Origin: an uncultured Clostridia bacterium
GTDB taxonomy: Bacteria; Bacillota; Clostridia; UBA1212
Reading direction: 5' to 3'
Length of the DNA stretch: 64,000 bases
NCBI GenBank assembly: GCA_947304585.1
Contig: CAMZBI010000005.1
Location: 1-64,000 of the forward strand
Every line of letters begins with the position of its first letter. Position 1 is the stretch's first letter. Both the position numbers and the translations under genes were made by a program. The notes beneath the pieces are model-generated. The model was not told where the DNA came from. It made no database searches and saw only the letters and a list, made by a program, of their open reading frames with translations. Below, piece by piece: positions 21,104 through 30,441 of this stretch.

Positions 21104-23314
21104 ATGATACTCATTATCGCGGAGAAGCCCAGCCTTGCGAGGAACATAAACGCAGGCATTGGCAATATGACGAAAAAGAACGGATATTTTGAGGGCGGAA
21201 ACTACATCGTGACGTGGGCTTTCGGCCATCTTTTTTCGTTGTGCGACATTGAGGATTACGGCGGGACCGCCCCGGGTGAGGGAAAGGCCCGGTGGACCAT
21301 GGAGGGACTTCCCTGCTTCCCGGAAAAGTTCAAGTTCAAGCTGAGGCGGGACGAGAAGACCGGAAAGCCGGACGACGGGGTCAGGAACCAGTTCAACACG
21401 ATAAAAGATCTTTGCCTGAGGGATGACGTCAACGTCATAGTGAACGCGGGAGACGCGGACCGGGAGGGTGAGATCATCGTCAGGCTTTGTGTGATCAACG
21501 CCTTCGGAGGCAAGGAAAACGCGGAAAAATGCGGGAAAGCCATGAAGCGGCTCTGGCTTCCGGACCAGACTCCGGAGACGGTGAGAAGCGCATTGGCGGA
21601 TCTGAAAGACGAGACGGAATACGACAACCTGGCCAGTGAGGGCTTTGCCAGGACCTACATCGACTGGCTCTACGGGGTAAACCTCACAAGGTACGCCACC
21701 ATCAGGACCGGAAAGCTTCTCCGGGTGGGGCGGGTCATCGTGCCCATTGTCAAGGCGATCTACGACCGGGACATGGCCATAAGATATTTCAGGCCCGAAA
21801 AGTACTACACCATCGCCTCTGAGGAGGAGACGAAGGGCTGCAAGGTGCAGCTGGTGAGCAAGCTGCGGTTTGAAAACGACAGAAACGGGGCCGGCTACTA
21901 CAACGCGGTCAAGACCTGCGAACGATACAATGCGGAAAAAGCGGTGGTGACCGACAAAAAGACAAAGCGGGAGACGGTCAAGCCCGGAAAGCTCTATTCC
22001 CTGTCGAAACTTCAGAATTATCTTGGCAAGAAATACAAGATGCCCATGGACAAGAGCCTTGCGGTGGTGCAGAAGCTTTACGAGGCGGGCTATCTCACCT
22101 ATCCCAGGACCAATTCCGAGTACCTGGCGACGGCTGAAAAGGACAAGGTCAAAAAGGTGCTTGGCGTTGTCGCAAAGCTCGGTTACAAAGTCAAGTTCAG
22201 GGACGACAAGACCGTTTTTGACGATTCCAAGATCGAGTCCCACTCGGCCATCACGCCAACGTACATCATTCCCGACAAGTCAAAACTTACGGAGGAGGAG
22301 ATGACTGTTTATTCCGCGGTCATGAGGAGGTTTGCGGCGGTGTTCTGCGAAGCCCCCTGTCTTGCGGACAAAACGGAGATCACCGTAAAAGTAGGCGATC
22401 TGGAGGAGTTCGTCCTCAAAGGGACCGTTGTGGTGCAGAAGGGTTTCATGCAGTACGACGACGGCGGGGTGTCCGACAAGCTCCTGCCGCCTCTTGAGAT
22501 CGGAGACGTGGTGAACATCGATTTTAAGCCGGTGGAGAAGGAGACGACACCGCCGAAGCACTACACCATCGAGACTCTTAACAACTACTTGAAGAACCCC
22601 TTCCGGGAGGAAAAAGCGAAGGCCGCAAAGAAAAAGGACGACCGCACAGCTTCCGAAGACGAGGGGGAGGAGACCGAAGGCGGAGGAGACGGAGAGGACG
22701 ACGCCGAGGAGTACAGAATGATCCTGGAGGGCCTTGAGCTTGGCACCGAGGCCACCCGAACCGGCATCATCGACAACGCCCTCAGGAGCAAATACATCCA
22801 GCTGAAAAAGGACGTGTACACGATACTGCCCGACGGCGAGTTTCTGATCGAGGCCATTGGCGGCATGCACATCTCCATGGACAAGCAGCGGACCTCAAAC
22901 CTTGGAAGAACTCTGAAAAGGATATACAGGGGCACCGAAAAGATCGAGGAGGGTCTTACGGAGGCAAAGGCGGAAGTGGCGGAGGTCTTCGGCAGGAAAA
23001 ACGAGACCGGCGCTCCCGAGGAGGACACCAATTTCGGGTTTATAGGAGACGTTGCCGGCAAGTGCCCCCTCTGCGGCAAGGACGTGGTGCGGACTTTCTT
23101 CGGCTACGGCTGCTCCGGCTATCGGGAGACGGGCTGCAAGTTTTCAGTGAAACTGATCATCTGCGCACGGCCCATATCCATTGCCAATGTAAGGATGCTT
23201 CTTGAGACGGGCCGCACGTCAAAGATCAAAGGCTTCAGGAGCAAGAACGGCAACACCTTCGACGCCTGCATGAAGCTTGAGGACGGCAAGGCGGTGTTTG
23301 ACTTCGGATCGTGA
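21104..23314 (+). CDS. topB: DNA topoisomerase III
   Basis: LIIAEKPSLARNI, NAGDADREGEIIVR, GYLTYPRTNSEYL. Confidence 0.93.
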   Translation: MILIIAEKPSLARNINAGIGNMTKKNGYFEGGNYIVTWAFGHLFSLCDIEDYGGTAPGEGKARWTMEGLPCFPEKFKFKLRRDEKTGKPDDGVRNQFNTIKDLCLRDDVNVIVNAGDADREGEIIVRLCVINAFGGKENAEKCGKAMKRLWLPDQTPETVRSALADLKDETEYDNLASEGFARTYIDWLYGVNLTRYATIRTGKLLRVGRVIVPIVKAIYDRDMAIRYFRPEKYYTIASEEETKGCKVQLVSKLRFENDRNGAGYYNAVKTCERYNAEKAVVTDKKTKRETVKPGKLYSLSKLQNYLGKKYKMPMDKSLAVVQKLYEAGYLTYPRTNSEYLATAEKDKVKKVLGVVAKLGYKVKFRDDKTVFDDSKIESHSAITPTYIIPDKSKLTEEEMTVYSAVMRRFAAVFCEAPCLADKTEITVKVGDLEEFVLKGTVVVQKGFMQYDDGGVSDKLLPPLEIGDVVNIDFKPVEKETTPPKHYTIETLNNYLKNPFREEKAKAAKKKDDRTASEDEGEETEGGGDGEDDAEEYRMILEGLELGTEATRTGIIDNALRSKYIQLKKDVYTILPDGEFLIEAIGGMHISMDKQRTSNLGRTLKRIYRGTEKIEEGLTEAKAEVAEVFGRKNETGAPEEDTNFGFIGDVAGKCPLCGKDVVRTFFGYGCSGYRETGCKFSVKLIICARPISIANVRMLLETGRTSKIKGFRSKNGNTFDACMKLEDGKAVFDFGS

Positions 23315-23755
23315 GGGGCTTTTTGCCTACCGACGCAGGAAAACGCAAACTGCAAAGCCTTTCCGAAGCTTGAAACAACCATAAAAAAACGCCGGTTTTT
23401 AAATTTTGCGTATTGGTTTTTCACAATGGATTTTTGCCTAAAAATGCGGTGATTTATCAGCAATGACGAAAAAGGCTTTCTGCAGGGGCAAAAAACCGGC
23501 GAAAAAGCCCTTTTTTTGTACAAAAAGCCTCTTAAAACAGGGATTTTCAGGGCCGAAAAGGGTTTTTGGGGGCTCCAAAGCCTGCTTTTTCCCCGGGAAA
23601 ACCTCGAAAATTCCTTAAAATTGAATTTTGCTTAAATGCGGAAAACCGTTTGCAAAAATTTCCGAAATAAAGCACAATTCAAGTGTCAAACGTATACCGC
23701 CGGCTTGCCGGCAGTATTTGTTTTAATGAATTTCTACTGAAAAGGAAAAAGAAAG

Positions 23756-26419
23756 ATGAACTACTATTCCGAATCTGTTGACGAAGTTCTGGCGGAGGTC
23801 AAAAGTTCTCCTGCGGGACTGACCAAAGAGGAGGCTGAAGAAAGGCTCTTAAAATACGGAAAGAATAAACTGGCGGAGAAAAAGAAGACTCCTTTGATAA
23901 TCCGGTTTTTCAAACAGATGGCGGACCCCATGATCCTTGTACTGATCGCCGCGGCAGCCATATCTCTTGTCACGGCTATAATCAACGGCGAGGGCTTTGC
24001 GGACGTCATCATTATCATGACGGTGGTGGTGATCAACGCGATCCTTGGCGTCTACCAGGAGAACAAGGCCGAGAAGGCCATAGAGGCTCTCCAGGAGATG
24101 TCCGCCGCCACCAGCAAGGTCATCCGGGACGGTGTGATGAAGATCATCCACAGCGAAGAACTGGTTGCAGGAGACGTGGTGGAGCTGGAGGCGGGAGATC
24201 AGGTGCCCGCGGACGGCAGACTGATCGAGGCTTACAGCCTTAAAGTCGACGAGGCGCCACTCACAGGCGAGAGCGTGCCTGTATCCAAAAAAACAGATGC
24301 AATAGAGGCCGAAAACGGAAGGCCGGTTCCCCTTGGCGACAGAAAGAACATGGTCTACATGGGCTGCTCCGTTTCCTACGGAAGGGGCAAAGCGGTGATC
24401 GTAAAGACCGGTATGGACACCGAGATGGGCAAGATCGCCGACGTATTGGCAAAGACCACGGAGGGTGAGACGCCTCTCCAGAAAAAGCTGGGGCAGCTCA
24501 GCAAGATCCTCAGTATACTCGTGCTTGCGATCTGCGTTGTGATATTCGGTTTTGGCGTTGCAAGGGCCTGGATCGGCACCGGCGCCATTAAGCTTGACAC
24601 GGTTCTGGCTACGTTTATGACGGCCATCAGCCTTGCCGTTGCGGCGATTCCTGAAGGCCTTGCGGCGGTGGTCACGGTGGTGCTTTCAATTGGCGTCACC
24701 AATATGTCCAAGCGCAATGCGATCATTAGAAAGCTCACAGCGGTGGAGACCCTGGGCTGCGCCCAGATAATCTGCAGCGACAAAACCGGAACCCTGACCC
24801 AGAACAAAATGACTGTGGTGGAGCACCGGGGAGACGACGAGAAACTGACCGCGATAGCAATGGCCTGCTGCAGCGACTCGACTCTTGACGAAAACGACAA
24901 CGCAGTGGGAGAGCCCACCGAAAACGCCCTTGTGAATTTCGCGCTCAAACTGGGCATGCCCAAGTACGATCTTGCAAAGGAATACGTCAGGATCGGCGAG
25001 GCGCCTTTTGACAGCATGCGGAAGATGATGAGCACCGTTCACGAGAAGGACGGCAAGTTCATCCAGTTCACCAAGGGAGCCCCGGATATTATCCTTTCGA
25101 GATGCGCCTTTTACCTCGACGGCGGAGAGATATTGCCAATGACGGAGGAAAAGAAGGCAGAGATCATCAGAGGCAACAAGGAGATGGCCGATAAAGCGCT
25201 GAGAGTCCTTGCCGCAGCCGAGAAGTTTTACGACAAAGCTCCCGAGGACTACGCAGCCGAGAATCTTGAGAAAGACCTGATCTTCCTGGGACTCACCGGA
25301 ATGATCGACCCCATAAGACCCGAAGTGCTTGACGCGGTGAAAGAGTGCAGAAGCGCAGGCATCAGGACCGTTATGATAACCGGAGACCATCTGGACACGG
25401 CGGTTGCCATCGCAAAAGAACTGGGTATTTTAGGGGAAAACGAAAAGGCAATAACCGGCTCGGACCTTGACCGTATCCCGGATGAGGAGCTTTCCGAGAC
25501 CATCGAGCAGTACAGAGTATATGCAAGGGTCCAGCCTGAGCACAAGGTCAGGATAGTGAATGCCTGGAGAGGCAGAGGATTCATCACCGCAATGACCGGC
25601 GACGGTGTCAACGATGCGCCAAGCATTAAGAACGCTGACATTGGCGTGGGCATGGGCATCACGGGCACCGACGTTACGAAGAACGTTGCCGATATGGTGC
25701 TGGCGGACGACAATTTCGCCACCATCGTCGGAGCGGTCTCCGAGGGCAGAAGGATCTACGACAACATCCGCAAGGCGATCCAGTTCCTTCTCTCCTCCAA
25801 CATGGCGGAGGTGCTCACGGTATTCCTGGCCACCATGTTCGGATTTACGATCCTGAAGCCGGTCCACCTGCTCTGGATCAACCTCATAACCGACTGCTTC
25901 CCGGCTCTGGCCCTTGGCGTGGAGCCTGCTGAACCCAGGATCATGGAGAAAAAGCCCAGGTCCTCCAAAAGCGGTATTTTCTCGGACGGCGTGGGCTTTG
26001 ACATTGCCTATCAGGGGATACTTACCACGATACTCACCCTGGTCTCTTTCTACATCGGCGAGTGGCTGGCGGACGGCGCAAGTTTCAGCTTCTTTAACAT
26101 AGCGGACTGCGTTGACGGCATGACAATGGCTTTCGTTACCATGAGCATGGCGGAGATTTTCCACAGCATCAATATGCGGAGCCAGCGGGGCAGTATTTTC
26201 AGACTGAAGACCGTGAACAAGATGCTCCTCGGAGCCGCTGCGCTCAGCTTCGTTCTCACCACGTCCGTTGTGTTCCTGCCGGTGGTCAGCGGCTGGTTCG
26301 GATTTGCACAGCTTTCGATCCCCGAATATCTCATCGCCATGGGTCTTGCGGTGCTGATCATCCCCTGTGTGGAGATCGTAAAACTGATCCAGCGCAAAAC
26401 AGCCGGGAAAAAGAAATAA
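23756..26419 (+). CDS. Calcium-type P-type ATPase
   Basis: CSDKTGTLTQNKMT, MTGDGVNDAPSIKNADIGVGMG, PADGRLI, multiple TM. Confidence 0.95.
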   Translation: MNYYSESVDEVLAEVKSSPAGLTKEEAEERLLKYGKNKLAEKKKTPLIIRFFKQMADPMILVLIAAAAISLVTAIINGEGFADVIIIMTVVVINAILGVYQENKAEKAIEALQEMSAATSKVIRDGVMKIIHSEELVAGDVVELEAGDQVPADGRLIEAYSLKVDEAPLTGESVPVSKKTDAIEAENGRPVPLGDRKNMVYMGCSVSYGRGKAVIVKTGMDTEMGKIADVLAKTTEGETPLQKKLGQLSKILSILVLAICVVIFGFGVARAWIGTGAIKLDTVLATFMTAISLAVAAIPEGLAAVVTVVLSIGVTNMSKRNAIIRKLTAVETLGCAQIICSDKTGTLTQNKMTVVEHRGDDEKLTAIAMACCSDSTLDENDNAVGEPTENALVNFALKLGMPKYDLAKEYVRIGEAPFDSMRKMMSTVHEKDGKFIQFTKGAPDIILSRCAFYLDGGEILPMTEEKKAEIIRGNKEMADKALRVLAAAEKFYDKAPEDYAAENLEKDLIFLGLTGMIDPIRPEVLDAVKECRSAGIRTVMITGDHLDTAVAIAKELGILGENEKAITGSDLDRIPDEELSETIEQYRVYARVQPEHKVRIVNAWRGRGFITAMTGDGVNDAPSIKNADIGVGMGITGTDVTKNVADMVLADDNFATIVGAVSEGRRIYDNIRKAIQFLLSSNMAEVLTVFLATMFGFTILKPVHLLWINLITDCFPALALGVEPAEPRIMEKKPRSSKSGIFSDGVGFDIAYQGILTTILTLVSFYIGEWLADGASFSFFNIADCVDGMTMAFVTMSMAEIFHSINMRSQRGSIFRLKTVNKMLLGAAALSFVLTTSVVFLPVVSGWFGFAQLSIPEYLIAMGLAVLIIPCVEIVKLIQRKTAGKKK

Positions 26420-26425
26420 AGATAC

Positions 26426-27013
26426 ATGGGCCTGGTGCTGTTCATATTAAACAGTATAATGCTAGGAGTGGGATTGGCGATGGATGCGTTTTCGGTGTCC
26501 GTCGCCAACGGTCTCAGAGAGCCTGCTATGGGAAAGAATAAAGTCCTTGCCATAGCAGGCGTTTTTGGCGGTTTTCAGGGGGCAATGCCCCTCCTGGGCT
26601 GGCTCTGCGTCCGCACCGTGGTGAGCTTTTTTAAAGCTTTTGAAAAGTGGACTCCGGTGGTGGGCTTTGTTCTTCTGCTTTTCATCGGCGTCAAGATGAT
26701 CGTGGAAGCGGTGAAGAACAAAGAGACCGGCGAAGAGGAGAAGACAGGAACAGGTATGGGCCTTTTACTGGTCCAGGGGATCGCCACGTCAATAGACGCC
26801 CTGTCCGTGGGATTTACGATAGAATCATATGAGTTTCTGCCGGCGCTGGTCTGTTCTCTGATCATCGCGTCCGTCACCTTTGGCCTTTGTGTCCTCGGCG
26901 TTGCCGCGGGTAAGAGATTCGGCATGAGGTTTTCAAAGGCTTCCCAGATCGCAGGAGGCGTTATTCTCATCGTGATAGGCGCAGAGATACTGATCAAGGG
27001 ACTGTTTTTCTGA
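26426..27013 (+). CDS. mntP: Manganese efflux pump MntP family
   Basis: GLAMDAFSVSVANG and TSIDALSVGF signatures. Confidence 0.92.
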   Translation: MGLVLFILNSIMLGVGLAMDAFSVSVANGLREPAMGKNKVLAIAGVFGGFQGAMPLLGWLCVRTVVSFFKAFEKWTPVVGFVLLLFIGVKMIVEAVKNKETGEEEKTGTGMGLLLVQGIATSIDALSVGFTIESYEFLPALVCSLIIASVTFGLCVLGVAAGKRFGMRFSKASQIAGGVILIVIGAEILIKGLFF

Positions 27014-27066
27014 ATCGTTAAAGAGCTTATTCCCGGCAAAGTAGCTGTGCCGGAGGAAAATACAGT

Positions 27067-27127
27067 CGCAGACCTGAGCTTAGCTTTCTGAAGGGCTGGA
27101 GAAAGCATCAGGTCTGCGTTTTTTTTG
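27067..27127 (+). terminator. Intrinsic terminator after mntP
   Basis: CGCAGACCTGA...TCAGGTCTGCG-T8 with an inner GCTTTCT...AGAAAGC stem. Confidence 0.85.
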
Positions 27128-27198
27128 CAGGAAGAGAACGTTTGTAGAACGACATAGAAAGAAAAAAGCTAAAGATGCCTAAAACAACGACAAACAAA

Positions 27199-27301
27199 TC
27201 GCTTATTTTAAAAGAAAATTAAGCGAAATATCGCTTTACCCATTGATATATCGCTTATTATTGGCTATAATTTAAGCGATAGCAGAAAGGAGCAAGCGAT
27301 T
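27199..27301 (+). promoter_or_regulatory. Fic gene promoter region with six AAGCGA/TCGCTT half-sites
   Basis: TTGATA (27243) -17- TATAAT (27266); half-sites at 27199, 27221, 27231, 27251, 27274, 27294. Confidence 0.7.
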
Positions 27302-28348
27302 ATGAGAGATTTTCACTATGAATTTTTAAAAGAAAAACGTTGGGATAAGGACGTCTTGGGCTATATTGGACTTATCCACGAATACAAAGGAAAGCAACAG
27401 CTGTTTTTAAAACAAAAGTCGATGGAACTTTCTCGTCTTGTCGAAATCGCCAAAATACAGAGTACGGAATCATCCAATGCCATAGAAGGTATCGTTACGA
27501 CGAATCAACGCTTAAAGCAATTAATGCAAGAGAAAACCGCACCGAGAAACAGGAACGAGCAAGAGATAATGGGTTATCGCGCGGTACTCGATATGATCCA
27601 CGAGAGTTTTGAGTATATGCCTATCAGTGCGAATGTCATTCTTCAATTGCACAAAAAACTCTATTCGCTGTTCCCAACCTCCTTTGGTGGTACTTTTAAA
27701 TCAACCTCAAACGAGATTGACGAGATTCGTGCTGACGGTTCGGTTATTGTTCGTTTTAAACCGCTTGAACCTTTTGAAACGCCGGAAGCCGTCCAAAGAC
27801 TGTGCGAAGAATACAATAGGATCATTTCATCAGGGGAAGTCGATCCGCTCGTTGTGATCCCAACGTTTATTCATGACTTTTTGTGTATCCATCCGTTCAA
27901 CGACGGCAACGGTAGAATGAGCCGCCTTTTGACGACGCTTCTTCTGTATAAAAACGGCTACGTTGTAGGAAAATATATTTCTCTTGAGAAAAAGATTCAC
28001 GATAACAAAGACGATTATTATGATGCCTTGCAATTGTCTTCCGAAAATTGGCACGAAGGGAAAAACGACGACACAGCTTTTACTAAGTATTTACTTGGCG
28101 TAATTCTGTCTGCGTACAGAGATTTTGAAGAACGATTGGAAATCGTTTCCGACAAGAAATCGGCGATAGATATGGTCAAAGAAGCATTCAATGTTAAACT
28201 TGGCAAAGTCACCAAAAGTGACATTATGGAACTGTGCCCCTCTCTCAGCCGTTCTACCGTAGAAAAAGCATTACGCGACTTGATTGCCGCTGGATATATA
28301 TCCAAACACGGCAACGGTCCGGCAACGTTTTATATCTTAGAATCATAA
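27302..28348 (+). CDS. Fic family protein with C-terminal winged-helix-like domain
   Basis: HPFNDGNGRMSRLL Fic motif; TESSNAIEGI N-terminal motif; C-terminal wHTH-like KSDIMELCPSLSRSTVEKALRDLIAAGYI. Confidence 0.93.
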   Translation: MRDFHYEFLKEKRWDKDVLGYIGLIHEYKGKQQLFLKQKSMELSRLVEIAKIQSTESSNAIEGIVTTNQRLKQLMQEKTAPRNRNEQEIMGYRAVLDMIHESFEYMPISANVILQLHKKLYSLFPTSFGGTFKSTSNEIDEIRADGSVIVRFKPLEPFETPEAVQRLCEEYNRIISSGEVDPLVVIPTFIHDFLCIHPFNDGNGRMSRLLTTLLLYKNGYVVGKYISLEKKIHDNKDDYYDALQLSSENWHEGKNDDTAFTKYLLGVILSAYRDFEERLEIVSDKKSAIDMVKEAFNVKLGKVTKSDIMELCPSLSRSTVEKALRDLIAAGYISKHGNGPATFYILES

Positions 28349-28388
28349 AAAACTTTTCATCAATTATAGAAGCAATAAGGAGTATGGT

Positions 28389-28499
28389 ATGGCAAAAAAC
28401 ATCGAACCTAAATTGAATAAAATTGGCGAATACTTAAAGCTTGAAGACGATACTGTATTTATTATTCCGGAATATCAGCGAGCATACCACACACCGTGA
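28389..28499 (+). pseudogene. Truncated DUF262/GmrSD N-terminal remnant (36 codons)
   Basis: MAKNIEPKLNKIGEYLKLEDDTVFIIPEYQRAYHTP*; IPEYQR is the DUF262 signature. Confidence 0.7.
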
Positions 28500-28514
28500 C
28501 GGGCCCTGTTTTTT

Positions 28515-28543
28515 TTGACAGAAACGCCCGGAGAGAGTATAAT
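28515..28543 (+). promoter_or_regulatory. Consensus sigma-A promoter of proS
   Basis: TTGACA-17-TATAAT. Confidence 0.85.
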
Positions 28544-28628
28544 TTAAACACGCAAGGCGGCAGCTGTTCTTTTAAGGGAAACTGCCCCGGAAAAACATAA
28601 AACGACTACTGCAATCAGGAGAAAAAAC

Positions 28629-30350
28629 ATGAAAGTTTCGGAACTTCTCGGAAGAAGATTTAAGGAAGCCCCCTCGTCCTGCATCATCGACAGCCACAAG
28701 CTGACGGTAAGAGGCGGCTACATAAAATACATGGCCAACGGCATCTATTCCCTGCTGCCTCCAATGAAGAGGATCACGCGGAAGATCGAAAACATTATGC
28801 GGGAGGAGATGGACGCCATCGGCGGACAGGAAGTTCTTTTCCCGGTGGTGATGCCCGCGTCCCTTTGGGAGGAGTCCGGAAGATATACAAGCATTGGCAG
28901 TGAGATGGCCCGCTGGACCGACCGCAGCAACAACGGCATGGTCCTTGGCATGACCCACGAGGAGGCAGCCGTTCACATGGCCAGGAATATTGCCGAGTCC
29001 TACCAGCAGTACCCCTTCATGATCTACCAGATACAGACCAAGTTCAGGGACGAGCCCAGAGCAAGGGGCGGTCTCATCAGGGTCCGTGAATTCACGATGA
29101 AGGACGGCTACTCCTTCCACACCTCCCAGGAGGACCTTGAGCAGTACTACGAAAAGTGCTTCAAGGCCTACGAGCGGATCTTCAAGAGGGCGGGCGTGAA
29201 GAATTTCATTGCCGTGAAATCCGATTCCGGCATGATGGGCGGAAACGTCTCCCATGAGTTTATGCTTCTCACCGAGATCGGCGAGGACACCCTGGTGATC
29301 TGCCCTGAGTGCGGATACAGCGCCAATATGGAAGCTGCGGAGTGCATCACCGAGAACGCAAAAGGTGTGGCTGAGCCCCTTGAGAAGGTTTCAACCCCCG
29401 GTGTCAAGACCATTGAGGACCTTCAGAAGTTCCTCAAGATCCCCGCGGAAGCCTTCTGCAAGGCCGTTGTGTACCAGAAGAACAAAGACGATGCCTACGT
29501 GGTGGTGTTTATAAGAGGCGACCTTGACGTAAACGAGACAAAACTCAGGAACTTCCTGAAAGAGGAGATCCACCCCGGTGTTGTCACCGAGGACTGCGGC
29601 ATCGTTGCAGGTTTTATTGGCCCCAAGGGACTGACAAAGAACGCAACCGTGGTGTTTGACCGCTCCCTTGAGGGCATCGAGAGCCTGGTGTGCGGCGCCA
29701 ATGAGCCCGACTTCCACCTGAAAGGCCTGAATATCGCAAGGGATATCGGCAAGGTGCAGTACGCGGACGTTGCCAAGGCTTTCGCCGGCGGCACCTGCCC
29801 CTGCTGCGGAAAAAAATCTCTTACCATAAGCAAGGGCATCGAGATCGGAAACATATTCCAGCTGGGCACCAAATACACCAAGGCCATGGAGATGACCTAC
29901 CTTGACGCCAACGGCGAGGCCCACTACCCGATAATGGGCTGCTACGGCATTGGCGTGGGAAGGCTTGCAGCCTCCATCTGCCAGGAGAGCCACGACGACT
30001 ACGGACCAATCTGGCCGATATCAATCGCACCCTGGGAAGTTGAGGTCTGCAACCTGAGAACCGACGACCCCAGAGTGAAAGAGACCGCTGAGGGCATTTA
30101 CGAAGACCTTAAGAAGGCGGGCGTGGAGGTCATTTACGACGACAGAGACGTGCGTCCGGGCTTCATGTTTGCGGATGCGGATCTTTTGGGAGTGCCCGTG
30201 AGGGTGGTGGTGAGCCCCAAGACCTGCGACAGAGGAGTCGTTGAGGTGTCTCTCAGGGACAAGAGCCTCAAGACCGAATTCGAGGCGGGAGAGGCGGCTG
30301 TTAAAGTCAAAGAGCTTGTGGAAGAGCTCAAGGCCAAACTGAACGCGTAA
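28629..30350 (+). CDS. proS: Prolyl-tRNA synthetase
   Basis: Class II aaRS motifs (FRDEPRARGGLIRVREFTMKDGYSFH), YbaK-like insertion. Confidence 0.96.
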   Translation: MKVSELLGRRFKEAPSSCIIDSHKLTVRGGYIKYMANGIYSLLPPMKRITRKIENIMREEMDAIGGQEVLFPVVMPASLWEESGRYTSIGSEMARWTDRSNNGMVLGMTHEEAAVHMARNIAESYQQYPFMIYQIQTKFRDEPRARGGLIRVREFTMKDGYSFHTSQEDLEQYYEKCFKAYERIFKRAGVKNFIAVKSDSGMMGGNVSHEFMLLTEIGEDTLVICPECGYSANMEAAECITENAKGVAEPLEKVSTPGVKTIEDLQKFLKIPAEAFCKAVVYQKNKDDAYVVVFIRGDLDVNETKLRNFLKEEIHPGVVTEDCGIVAGFIGPKGLTKNATVVFDRSLEGIESLVCGANEPDFHLKGLNIARDIGKVQYADVAKAFAGGTCPCCGKKSLTISKGIEIGNIFQLGTKYTKAMEMTYLDANGEAHYPIMGCYGIGVGRLAASICQESHDDYGPIWPISIAPWEVEVCNLRTDDPRVKETAEGIYEDLKKAGVEVIYDDRDVRPGFMFADADLLGVPVRVVVSPKTCDRGVVEVSLRDKSLKTEFEAGEAAVKVKELVEELKAKLNA

Positions 30351-30441
30351 TTATAAAAAAGAACGGCCCGGCGGAAAAACCGGACCTTCTTTGTCTAAAA
30401 ATCCGCGCCTTTGGGCGGAAAAACAAACAGGAGAAAATGAA

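Noticed and set aside
27302-28499. Intact Fic-DUF262 defence system
   Set aside because: The DUF262 part is only 36 codons, so at most a remnant; Fic alone is not evidence of defence.
28520-28628. T-box leader before proS
   Set aside because: No recognisable T-box GGTGG motif or terminator/antiterminator; only a small GGCAG/CTGCC hairpin.
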